Assembly: GCF_009725985.1 (NCBI RefSeq)
Contig: NZ_RCNR01000015.1
Location: 1 to 64,000, forward strand
DNA from: Zobellia amurskyensis
Lineage (GTDB): Bacteria; Bacteroidota; Bacteroidia; Flavobacteriales; Flavobacteriaceae
Direction of reading: 5' to 3'
DNA length: 64,000 nt
Shown: one piece after another, positions 54,112-62,773 of the stretch
Layout of the letters: each line of letters begins with the position of its first letter
Position numbering within the stretch: the stretch's first letter is position 1
The notes under the pieces: generated by a model
What the model saw: the letters and a program-made list of their open reading frames with translations, nothing else
Told to the model about the DNA's origin: nothing
Databases searched by the model: none
Translations under genes and position numbers: made by a program

Positions 54112-54414
54112 TTACACTTGTGGAGGAGGCCGGGTAAACCGGTTATTGGCTAAAAATCGGTTCTCAAAGACAAGCTGTGGTGTGTTGTTAGAGAACTTTT
54201 GTTCAAAAAGATAAAATTCCGTTTGTGGTAGAACCGGAGATTCCGTTTTTAAAAGCGGAGTAAAATTAACCGCTGTGGTAATATGACAAACCTCGCAATG
54301 TTGCGCATCGGAATCGTCAATATGATGGGTAAGCGCATGTAGCCCTGCCACTTTGAATAACAAAAACAAAGCGACAAAAAACATAGAAACTAAATTCTTG
54401 CTGCTTTTCATCAT
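54112..54414 (-). CDS. Small exported protein with His/Cys cluster
   Basis: A 100-residue protein (ATG 54414; an in-frame TTG lies at 54423) with an N-terminal hydrophobic segment. The cluster HALTHHIDDSDAQHCEVCH, with CxxC and flanking histidines, looks suited to binding a metal. It precedes the ABC/TonB operon on the same strand, 260 bases upstream, and may act in the same metal uptake route (inferred). No family recognised. Confidence 0.7.
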   Translation of the reverse strand: MMKSSKNLVSMFFVALFLLFKVAGLHALTHHIDDSDAQHCEVCHITTAVNFTPLLKTESPVLPQTEFYLFEQKFSNNTPQLVFENRFLANNRFTRPPPQV

Positions 54415-54783
54415 AAGCGACAAATGTAAATAATACTTTAAATTATTAATGAGGTTTGAACAAAAATTACTTCAATATAAATTTAACCGAAGTTTAAAAA
54501 CACAGTTGTCAACCTTTATAGAAACCTTACTAACACCTTCTACTAAAACAAGTTAAAGACTATTACATTCATCTTATAATTAAATACTATTTTTAAATAT
54601 GACTTTGACTTGTGAATAGATAGATGTTATCTTGGTATCTACTGTGCGTAAAGAATTTTGGCCGGATGCTCTCCTATAGGTGTTTTTACTTCTGATGCGA
54701 ATGTAATTACGGATGAATCCCCATTAATCTATGGTCCAGAAACACAGCTCCTAAAGTGATTCTTTTGCCATTTTGATCTACTT
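54415..54783. other. Intergenic region upstream of the His/Cys protein gene
   Basis: About 370 AT-rich bases between the His/Cys gene and the end of the FAD oxidoreductase gene. It should hold the promoter of the ABC/TonB unit, but I recognise no clear motif, RNA or repeat. Confidence 0.45.
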
Positions 54784-56442
54784 CTATTTCTTTAAAATTT
54801 GTCCTTTTTTTTCTAAAGTATTTTTAAGTATGCTATAGTCCACATCTTGTACAGCCACATTATTATCTATTGCCAATATAGCTGCCGCTGCTGCAGATTG
54901 GCCCAAGATCATGAAAACGGGTTCCATGCGAATGGATCCAAAAGCAATATGGCTAGATGATACACAAACAGGAACCAGTAGGTTAGTGCATTCTTCTTTT
55001 TTTGGTAGCAATGAACCATAAGAAATTGCGTAAGAACCTTTTGTATCAACACCGATATCCCCCTCATTTTGAACAAAACCATCAGCTTTAATATAACGTT
55101 GCGCGTTGTGCGAATCCATTTTATAAGATCCCATTCCAACTGAATTTGGTGTCGGACGTTTTTTTAATAATTCATTTTCGGTCATCACATGTTGTCCGAT
55201 CATTCTTCGTGCTTCTCTAACATATATTTGATGCGGCCAATTTCCGTTATCGGTAAACTCGTCCTTTGCCAAACCCCATTTTTGCATTTCAGTTTGAATA
55301 TCTTTTGGGATTCTTGGGTCATTTGCTACAAACCAGTAAAATCCTTTTTGATAGTCTTCATGTTCTTTAATGATTTCTTTTCTTCGCTCATATGAGGCTT
55401 CTGGATAGTCATAATTCATTCCAATATTATCGCTACTTAAAGGACCGTGGTTATTGGTGTCTGTTTTGTAGTTGGGAATGCCATCAAATTTTTCGAAAAA
55501 ATCTTTCCGTCCTGTCGCTAATGATCGTGCTAATAACTCATATTGCAAAGGATCATAATTATCAGGTTTTGGAAAGGGCAGTCTATTTTCTTCATGGTTG
55601 GTCATGCACGTTCTAAAGCAATAGGCCTGAATCTTATTATCGCCACTGTGTTTTTCTCCCGGAGACTCGGTAGAAATCCTTGGCAATACTCCACTAGATG
55701 GGTCACCCGGAATTACATAGGGTGAAATATCCGATTGAAACCAATGTTTGTGATGTAAAACCCCTGTTTGTACACCGTTCCACTCCTCATCATAAACACT
55801 GCTAGCTTCTCTACCCACGTGGTAACTAATGCCTGCTGCAGCCATTAAATCGCCTTCGTATGTGGCATCTAAGAACATTTTTCCTGTATAGGTTTTTCCG
55901 CTTAAGGTTGTAATTGAAACAATCTTCCCGTCTTTAAGTATTACCCCATTTTCACGATTAAGCCATTCATCCCTATCAACTTGAATTTTATATTCTTCAA
56001 CAAAATCTTCAAAAATACGCTCTGCAACGCTAGGTTCAAATATCCACATCGTACGACTTTCGCCGTCCATTGCTCTTGTACCTTGTCCCTTGTTGCCATA
56101 AGCCTCTTTTGGCTGCCACTTCCAGGCCTCTATGGAGTTGTAGTGCATAAAAACTCTATGGTAAAATTCTCTAGATAAACCGCCAATTACACTTTTGTCA
56201 CCGGTATCAGTCCATCCTAAACCTCCTGAAGTTAGACCTCCTAGATGTATATCTGGGGAAACTACAAGTACAGATTTCCCAGATTTTTTAGCTTCTACGG
56301 CAGCAATAATAGCTGCTGAAGTCCCTCCATAAATTATAATATCAGCGGAGGACGTAGCCGCCTTTTTTTGACTATTTAAGATGTGAGGAAAGGTTAGTAA
56401 GAGAGTTAATACTATGATGTATATGGACGTTATATTTTTCAT
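54784..56442 (-). CDS. FAD-dependent oxidoreductase (exported)
   Basis: A 552-residue protein with a signal sequence and an FAD-binding Rossmann motif: DIIIYGGTSAAIIAAVEA (34-51), then GGLTSGGLGWTD and LDATYEGDLMAAAG, all hallmarks of the FAD-dependent oxidoreductase family common in polysaccharide-utilization settings. The usual GxGxxG is GGTSAA. The C-terminal half includes SRMGSYKMDSHN-like and QSAAAAAILA segments (FAD-contact). It oxidises an unknown substrate outside the cytoplasm. It is a single gene here. Confidence 0.87.
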   Translation of the reverse strand: MKNITSIYIIVLTLLLTFPHILNSQKKAATSSADIIIYGGTSAAIIAAVEAKKSGKSVLVVSPDIHLGGLTSGGLGWTDTGDKSVIGGLSREFYHRVFMHYNSIEAWKWQPKEAYGNKGQGTRAMDGESRTMWIFEPSVAERIFEDFVEEYKIQVDRDEWLNRENGVILKDGKIVSITTLSGKTYTGKMFLDATYEGDLMAAAGISYHVGREASSVYDEEWNGVQTGVLHHKHWFQSDISPYVIPGDPSSGVLPRISTESPGEKHSGDNKIQAYCFRTCMTNHEENRLPFPKPDNYDPLQYELLARSLATGRKDFFEKFDGIPNYKTDTNNHGPLSSDNIGMNYDYPEASYERRKEIIKEHEDYQKGFYWFVANDPRIPKDIQTEMQKWGLAKDEFTDNGNWPHQIYVREARRMIGQHVMTENELLKKRPTPNSVGMGSYKMDSHNAQRYIKADGFVQNEGDIGVDTKGSYAISYGSLLPKKEECTNLLVPVCVSSSHIAFGSIRMEPVFMILGQSAAAAAILAIDNNVAVQDVDYSILKNTLEKKGQILKK

Positions 56443-56665
56443 AGTCTAAACTTACTAAATTTGTAGAACATGTGTTTGCATAGCATAAAATAGAGAAATT
56501 CTTTATTTTTTTGAGTGAACTATTGAGTGGAGTAACTTCTTCTTTTTCTGAATTTTCATTTTCCTAAAACGTGTTTTACCCAATGCTATTTCTATAGGTT
56601 GAGGGGGTAAACAGAAAACGTTTTAATGAATACCTTTTGATGGATGAAGTTGTTGCTTAACAAGC

Positions 56666-57967
56666 CTAACGAACTCGCAAAGGTTTAAAATTTATGAATA
56701 CTATGGTGTAGATGAAGAGCAGCAGTAAATACCACGTATTGGAAACCAAATCTATATAGTCGATTTTTCCGTTTGAAAAGCTTAAAATCATTAAAACCTG
56801 AGCTCCATAGGGCAGTAGACCTTGAAAAATACAAGCGAAAATATCTAAAATTGAAGCGGTCTTTTTATTGTCCAATCCATACTCATCATTAATGGTTTTA
56901 GCAATGGGGCCGGCAATGATGATAGAAACCGTGTTATTGGCGATGGCCATATTAATAGTACTCACTAAAGAGGCAATGCCTAGTTGTGCCGTTTTTTTGT
57001 TTTTGATAAGCTTTTTTATTTTGACCAATATAAACTCAATACCTCCGTTTCGTTCTACCAAAGCTGCCAATCCACCTGTTAATAGTGATAGCAAGAAAAT
57101 CTCTGTCATGTTTGTAAAGCCCGTATAGGCAATTGTAGTCGATTCTATAAGGGTGAAATCACCATAAATAATCCCTAAAAGCCCCGCAAATAGCGAACCT
57201 AAAAGCAAGGTCACAAAAACGTTCACTCCTACAATAGATAGGATAATTACCAATAGGTAGGGTATTATTTTGATGACCGAATAGCTATAAACTACAGCCT
57301 CTGTTTGACCGGACCGTAATCCTAAACCTTGAAAAACTAAAATTGCGATAGTAAATAGGGCAGCAGGTACAGCAATTTTAATGTTCTGTTTAAACTTATC
57401 GCTCATTTTACAACCTAAGGATTGTGTAGCGGCAATGGTAGTATCCGAAATCACCGATAAGTTATCCCCAAACATACTACCCCCTAATAATGCGCCACAT
57501 AAAATGGCTAAATCCGCACCGCTCTTATCGGCAAATCCCACAACAATTGGTGCTAAAGCAACAATGGCACCCACCGAAGTTCCCGTAGAAACCGATAAAA
57601 ACCCCGCAATGATAAAAATGCCCACATAGATATATTGAATGGCAATAAAATCTAATCCCATGTTCACGATGGCATCAACACTACCGGTTTCGTTAGTAAT
57701 TGCAGCGAATGCACCCGCTAACAAATAGATCAAACACATGGTTAGTATTTTATCATCTCCGCAGCCTTTTAAAAGGGTTTTTATTTTGGAATTTATGGAT
57801 TGTCTAAACAGCAAGAAGGCGGCAATTATCCCAACGATTACTGCAATGGGAGCAGGTAACGCATAGAAATCGTTTTGGTATATGCCCACACCTAAAAACG
57901 TAAATACGAATACAAATAAGGGGATAAGCGCTAAAAATTTGGGAGATCTTTCTTTTGTGTTTGCCAT
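56666..57967 (-). CDS. NhaC-family transporter, possible methionine permease
   Basis: A 433-residue membrane protein with about 11-12 helices and NhaC family signatures: GTSVGAIVALAPIVVGFA, CGALLGGSMFGDNLSVISDTTIAA and IANNTVSIIIAGPIA. Family members are Na+/H+ antiporters, and some relatives under S-box control (MetT) have been proposed as methionine transporters. An S-box-like RNA lies 75 bases upstream on the same strand, supporting the methionine link. Specificity is not certain. Confidence 0.9.
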   Translation of the reverse strand: MANTKERSPKFLALIPLFVFVFTFLGVGIYQNDFYALPAPIAVIVGIIAAFLLFRQSINSKIKTLLKGCGDDKILTMCLIYLLAGAFAAITNETGSVDAIVNMGLDFIAIQYIYVGIFIIAGFLSVSTGTSVGAIVALAPIVVGFADKSGADLAILCGALLGGSMFGDNLSVISDTTIAATQSLGCKMSDKFKQNIKIAVPAALFTIAILVFQGLGLRSGQTEAVVYSYSVIKIIPYLLVIILSIVGVNVFVTLLLGSLFAGLLGIIYGDFTLIESTTIAYTGFTNMTEIFLLSLLTGGLAALVERNGGIEFILVKIKKLIKNKKTAQLGIASLVSTINMAIANNTVSIIIAGPIAKTINDEYGLDNKKTASILDIFACIFQGLLPYGAQVLMILSFSNGKIDYIDLVSNTWYLLLLFIYTIVFINFKPLRVR

Positions 57968-58041
57968 TTCTTACTTCATTCTAAAAGGAAATAGCGGCAA
58001 ATAAGTAGAAATATGAGTTAACATTTGTTCCAACTAATTGG

Positions 58042-58108
58042 CTTATCTCTTTAGCACCTTGCTCGTTATTGCAGGTTGCTATCTCCTTTTTTTAGAGATT
58101 CTTGATAA
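58042..58108 (-). promoter_or_regulatory. Compact S-box-like (SAM riboswitch-like) RNA upstream of the NhaC gene
   Basis: Read on the minus strand, the element starts TTATCAAGAA, has a small hairpin atctc...gagat, then agcaacctgc paired with gcaaggtgct, followed by aa and GATAAG closing P1. The TTATCAAGA, AGCAACC and GGTGCTAA pieces match the conserved S-box core. The large P2 with its pseudoknot loop is reduced to a short hairpin and P4 is missing. The rest of 57968-58473 has nothing else I can support. Confidence 0.6.
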
Positions 58109-58473
58109 TTATTTAAGGCGGCAAAAATAAGATATAAGAACTATCTACTACTCTTAAAAAGAGTTAATTTACTTAGATGGGTCCAATGTCTAAAATAACT
58201 CTATTCTATCCATTGAAATCAGCAAAAGCCCAATCGACTGAATGTTCATGTTATGTGTATAAGAAAAATTGATTTGGACGCCACAGTAGGGTAGAGGGCT
58301 ATCAAATTTTTACTGTTACTTTTCGTCAGATAAACTCAGTTTAAAGTTTCATCCCTATAATATTATTACAGTGTCCTACAATAATGCCATTAATGCATTA
58401 AATTTCAATTCTAGCTTAGATTATGATTTAATTTATTGAAGGAATCTACCTGTAACTCGAAAGACAATATAAA

Positions 58474-58851
58474 TTATGCGGTCATTCTCCCCCCATATAT
58501 TCTATTATAAACAAAATCTATAGAATTATGGAGTTCACCTTTTGTAAAGGGCTTGCTTATAAAATCTACACAGCCAAGTTCCCTGGCTACCACTTCAAAT
58601 TCCTGTTTGGTAGAACTTGATATAAATGGCATGCGATTACCGAACATTTCAAGAAATGAAAATCCGTTCATACCTGGCATTTCTATATCGGCCATGACTA
58701 CCTGTGGTTTCGCTAATTGTATATGTACCCAAGCATCATAAGAATCTTCAAAGGTAAGTACACTACGGACTAATGGATGTGATTTGGCAAGCTTTTCTGC
58801 TAATGACAGCCATAAAGGGGAGTCATCAACAATAATTAATTCAAGTTTCAT
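58474..58851 (-). CDS. Stand-alone receiver-domain response regulator
   Basis: A 125-residue single CheY-like receiver domain: acidic pair IVDDS, phosphorylation site D in VVMADIEMPGMNG, S in FISSSTK and lysine in FISKPFTKGEL. It has no output domain, so it signals by protein-protein contact, perhaps with a histidine kinase elsewhere such as the one at 62774 (inferred). Its neighbours do not suggest a target. Confidence 0.9.
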   Translation of the reverse strand: MKLELIIVDDSPLWLSLAEKLAKSHPLVRSVLTFEDSYDAWVHIQLAKPQVVMADIEMPGMNGFSFLEMFGNRMPFISSSTKQEFEVVARELGCVDFISKPFTKGELHNSIDFVYNRIYGGRMTA

Positions 58852-59149
58852 AACTAATAAATTAGAGTTTTCAGATTTGAGGTTTGAGAGACGAAAATTA
58901 CCGCTAAGCTTAATTCCGAGAAATATATTCGGATAAAAGACTAAAAATTTGCTTGAAATGTTAAAAGATACCTTTCAACGCCTTAAAAACATGAAGAACT
59001 TAAATTTTACGTTTCAGGCTAACTGCTGATTTAATCGATTATAATACCCTAATCAATCTATCACCTAACAGTATTCCAAATGTGCTAACTCCATTTACCA
59101 AAATCTATAAAACTATTTAACTAAATGTGGCGCATGAATAGCTATTGAT

Positions 59150-59203
59150 TTATATAAAAAAAGATTCTTTGTACCCAACAATATTTAGATACTAAGAATC
59201 TTT
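59150..59203 (-). terminator. Terminator after the pyruvate oxidase operon
   Basis: aaagattctt (59160-59169) pairs with aagaatcttt (59194-59203). On the minus strand the hairpin is followed by a T-run, ending the operon that starts at 62212. The rest of 58852-59252 is AT-rich with no gene that I can support. Confidence 0.75.
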
Positions 59204-59252
59204 AGAAGATAGGTAATACCACATACGATATACTACCTCAATAAACTAACCA

Positions 59253-60998
59253 TTAGTCAAAATACGACTGTAGTTCCTTTTTCAAGTTCCCCCATTGTTT
59301 TTTATCGCCACTAATTACCTGTCCGACTTCTTTTAATTTGGAAGTTCCGAAACCAATAGCTTCTTTTATTCCAATATGAGGAGGCAAGGATAAAGCGCCA
59401 CTACTAACTACGGCATCTATTATAAAAGGTTTTTTACTATTCTTAGCCTGTAGTATGGCGGCATCAATATCTTTGGCATGTTCTACCCGTACACCTTCGC
59501 CACCACATAATCTAGCGTACTCGGCAAAGTTAACATTGGTTTCATGCAATGCATCTAGACTAGCTGCTAAACCAACTTGTTCCATTTCTAGTTTTACAAA
59601 GCTTAATTCAGAATTATTAAAGATGAGCACTTTTATAGGCAACTCATATTTAACAGCGGTTATAAAATCTTGCATCGCCATATTAAAAGCCCCGTCACCG
59701 CTTAAACACCAAATTTCTTTTTTAGGATTAGCCATTTGCGCCCCAATTGCAGAAGGTAAGCCCACTGCCATAGAACCATGATTAAAAGATCCTATTAAAC
59801 GTCTTTGACTGTGAAAAGAGATATGATGAGCCGCCCAAATTGCCGAAGTTCCTGTTTCTACCGTAAAAATGGCATCATTAGAAGCATGTTCGTTTACCAA
59901 ATCTGCAAATATCTGCGGGTGTAAGGGTTCATTCTCGCGAGTAGGGGAAGCCTGTTCCTTCATGTTGTCTCGCCAATCCTCAAAATTCTTTCTTAGTTTA
60001 TCAATAAAAGTGGTATCCTCTTTTTGTTCAACTTTAGGATTAAGGATTCTCAAAAAGGAAGAAATATCGCTCCAAACTCCTAAAGAGACAGCGGTTCTGT
60101 TGCCTATATTTTCTTGGCGAATATCTACTTGAATCGTTTTTGTTTCATGCGGAAGAAAATCGATATATGGAAAATCCGTTCCCAGCATCAATAGCAAATC
60201 GCACTTCATTACCGCATTATATCCTGATGGATTTCCTATCAACCCGGTTAACCCAACTACATTATCCGTGTCATGGTCAAAAATATCACTAGCTCGAAGG
60301 CTGTGGGTGATGGGTGCATTCAGTTTTTTTGATAATTCAATTACTGCAGCTCTGCTTTCGCGACAACCATCACCAGCTAAAATACCTACTGTTTTCGCAC
60401 TGTTCAGAAGCATAGCAGCTTCCATAACTGTAGATTCATCTGGAACCAAACGGGATACATATTTTTTGATTGGATGAACAAATTGCTCATTCTCGGCTTT
60501 CATTTCCGCTACATTTGCCGGTAATTCAATTCTGCACACCGCATTATTTGCCATTGCAATTTTAATGGCACGTTGTATGACCATTGGGGCTTGCTCTGGA
60601 GTTTCAATAATTGCCTGATAATCGCAAACATCATCAAATACCTTTTTCAAATCAACCTCTTGAAAAAAACTTGTTCCTTGTTGTTTCTGATTGATTTGTC
60701 CCGTAATGGCAATCACCGGAGTTCGTTCTTTTTTCGCATTATAAAGTCCGTTTATTAAATGCAGTGCTCCAGGACCAACCGTACCCGCGCAGACGGCTAA
60801 ATTTTCTGTGGTTTGGCTATGTCCAAAGGCGGCAAAAGAGGCATTTCCTTCATGTTTCATACCTATCCAATCCACACCATCACGTTCTTCAATGGCCTTT
60901 ACAAAAAAGTTAAGGGCATCACCCGTAACTCCATATACTTTTTCTACGCCAACACCTTGTAAAATATCCAGTAATTGTTCTGATACATTTTTACTCAT
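59253..60998 (-). CDS. poxB: Pyruvate oxidase / ubiquinone-dependent pyruvate dehydrogenase-like ThDP enzyme
   Basis: A 581-residue ThDP-dependent enzyme with the PoxB layout: PYR domain with catalytic E50 (MKHEGNA), a middle FAD-binding-type domain (VGILAGDGCRES, LMLGTDFPY) and the PP domain with the ThDP motif in LSGDGAFNMAMQDFITAV...FNN. This group decarboxylates pyruvate to acetate with quinone or oxygen as acceptor. It is the last gene of a three-gene minus-strand unit with a flavodoxin-like and a membrane protein. Confidence 0.92.
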   Translation of the reverse strand: MSKNVSEQLLDILQGVGVEKVYGVTGDALNFFVKAIEERDGVDWIGMKHEGNASFAAFGHSQTTENLAVCAGTVGPGALHLINGLYNAKKERTPVIAITGQINQKQQGTSFFQEVDLKKVFDDVCDYQAIIETPEQAPMVIQRAIKIAMANNAVCRIELPANVAEMKAENEQFVHPIKKYVSRLVPDESTVMEAAMLLNSAKTVGILAGDGCRESRAAVIELSKKLNAPITHSLRASDIFDHDTDNVVGLTGLIGNPSGYNAVMKCDLLLMLGTDFPYIDFLPHETKTIQVDIRQENIGNRTAVSLGVWSDISSFLRILNPKVEQKEDTTFIDKLRKNFEDWRDNMKEQASPTRENEPLHPQIFADLVNEHASNDAIFTVETGTSAIWAAHHISFHSQRRLIGSFNHGSMAVGLPSAIGAQMANPKKEIWCLSGDGAFNMAMQDFITAVKYELPIKVLIFNNSELSFVKLEMEQVGLAASLDALHETNVNFAEYARLCGGEGVRVEHAKDIDAAILQAKNSKKPFIIDAVVSSGALSLPPHIGIKEAIGFGTSKLKEVGQVISGDKKQWGNLKKELQSYFD

Positions 60999-61046
60999 AA
61001 TAGTTCTCTTTTTATTTTAAAATTGGATGATCAGTACATCCGTTAT

Positions 61047-61781
61047 TTATCTGTATTCAGGATTTTCAAAATTCCAACGTGTACCGTCATCCCATTCTTT
61101 TCTGGAGTTTCCGTATGATGGATAGCCATCGTTATCTTTCAACATTTTGGCTAGGTGCATTAAGTTGTAGCTCATAAAAGTGGTGTTCCGGTTAGTGAAT
61201 TCTGAATCAAAACCTACTGGCGGGTCAATACTTTCTCCTTTCCATTCCGTGTCACCATAACTAGGTCCTGGACCAACTTTTCCGATCCAACCGGCATCTG
61301 CTTGCGGCGGAATACTATATCCTAAATGTTGTAGCGCATATAACATGCCCATAGAGCAATGCTTTACTCCATCTTCGTTCCCGGTAACAATACATCCACC
61401 AGCTTTACCGTAGTACACATATTGTCCTTTATCACTCTGGTAACCGCTCATGGCATATAAGCGCTCAATGAGTTTTGATGCTATTGAGGAACGCTCGCCC
61501 AGCCAAATTGGAGTTCCTATAACAAGAATATCTGCAGCTTTTATCTTATGATATATTCCGGGCCACTCATCTTTGTCATAACCCTCTTTGGTCATATCTG
61601 GTTGTACACCAACCGGAATATCATAATCCGCCAAGCGTAAAACCTCAACAACTACACCTTCAGATTCCAGAATTTTAATGGATACGTCCATTAGGTTTTG
61701 GGTGTGACTTTTTACAGGCGATTTTTTTAAGGTACAGTTTACAAACACTGCTTTTAACGAACTGAAGTCTATTTTTTTCAT
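61047..61781 (-). CDS. Flavodoxin-family NAD(P)H-dependent oxidoreductase
   Basis: A 244-residue flavodoxin-like-fold protein: VNCTLKKSPVKSHTQ (FMN phosphate loop), ADILVIGTPIWLGERSS (second loop) and AGGCIVTGNEDG. It probably binds FMN and reduces quinones or other small acceptors. It starts 14 bases after the membrane-protein gene stop and precedes the pyruvate oxidase gene by 48 bases; the three may form a redox unit (inferred). Confidence 0.88.
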   Translation of the reverse strand: MKKIDFSSLKAVFVNCTLKKSPVKSHTQNLMDVSIKILESEGVVVEVLRLADYDIPVGVQPDMTKEGYDKDEWPGIYHKIKAADILVIGTPIWLGERSSIASKLIERLYAMSGYQSDKGQYVYYGKAGGCIVTGNEDGVKHCSMGMLYALQHLGYSIPPQADAGWIGKVGPGPSYGDTEWKGESIDPPVGFDSEFTNRNTTFMSYNLMHLAKMLKDNDGYPSYGNSRKEWDDGTRWNFENPEYR

Positions 61782-61795
61782 ATGTATTTTTGCTA

Positions 61796-62212
61796 TTATT
61801 TTCCTATTGTTTTAACCGTGACCACACCAAATACAATGTGACCTATAAGCATGGCTACTAACCGCATTGGTAAAGAACCATCCATTGGTGGCATTTCTAA
61901 CATCATGCCCATAACTTTCATTCCTAATTGTGCTACGATAACTGCCGCGACACCAAAAACGATGCCCTTAAACCAAAGGTTTTCAATACTTACATTTGGT
62001 ACAAAAATATATCCGTAGCCCAATGCAAAGAGAATGCCCATCATAAAGTGCATTATCCACCCTACAATCAGCGGTACGCCCATGGTGCCAGCTAATAATT
62101 TCCAAGGAGCCATTTCGGGCATGCCCATGTGCGGGGCAATCATCATAATAATGGTCATTACCACTGTTCCTAAAATTCCTGCTAGTACATACTTTGTTAA
62201 TTGATTGTCCAT
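61796..62212 (-). CDS. Four-helix membrane protein, DUF6789-like
   Basis: A 138-residue membrane protein with about four helices (GILGTVVMTIIMMIAP, VPLIVGWIMHFMMGILFAL, GIVFGVAAVIVAQLG, MLIGHIVFGVVTV). The GTxxMT start and WxxHFxxG pattern recall DUF6789-type proteins; this is tentative. First gene of the operon containing the flavodoxin-like and pyruvate oxidase genes. Confidence 0.7.
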   Translation of the reverse strand: MDNQLTKYVLAGILGTVVMTIIMMIAPHMGMPEMAPWKLLAGTMGVPLIVGWIMHFMMGILFALGYGYIFVPNVSIENLWFKGIVFGVAAVIVAQLGMKVMGMMLEMPPMDGSLPMRLVAMLIGHIVFGVVTVKTIGK

Positions 62213-62773
62213 TTTAGTTTGGTTTAAAAATTAAATTTCACTTTCAAATAGTTCTGTCGTGCAATTATTGACGCCAATCGAATTAAGGAAACTTCACATG
62301 AAACGCGTATCTAACTATGTAAAGCGTGTTTCAATTGGCATGATATCTATTAGTCATGATAGTGCAGAGAAACAGATGTGTACAATGCAATAGGTAGGTA
62401 TTTGATAGAAGGCTTCCAAAATCTATCAACAAGGCAATTGAAAAATGTTCTTATTTGTTGGGCAAGGTATAAGATATGCCCTCCGCCTCTTGACCCAATC
62501 AGTCTTATGATTGACGCAGATTTTTTGATTCAGTATTTTAAGAAAACAATTCTCTGGCCATAAGCCCCCTTTATAATGTCTCTTCTGTCATGTGAATAAG
62601 GAAGGATATAACCATATACAATAAAGTGGGTTGTGTTATTTTTAAATAAATATGTAGTATAAATCTTATGATTATAGTCCGTCAAGTAACGTAATACATA
62701 TTTTTTTGCTTAGTTTGTAACTGCTAACCAAGGGGTAAAGGAGTTTCTTTTATCTTATATTTTGAAAAGTCGA
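62213..62773. other. Divergent intergenic region
   Basis: About 560 bases between divergent genes. I see a hairpin gaaacgcg...cgtgtttc near 62298-62332 without a T-run and no gene that I can support; a small frame at 62378-62563 has no recognisable features and is left out. Promoters of the pyruvate oxidase operon and of the histidine kinase must lie here. Confidence 0.45.

Noticed and set aside
62378-62563. 61-codon frame in the divergent region before the histidine kinase
   Set aside because: Cysteine/proline-rich, low-complexity reading without any family-like segment; its context is regulatory.
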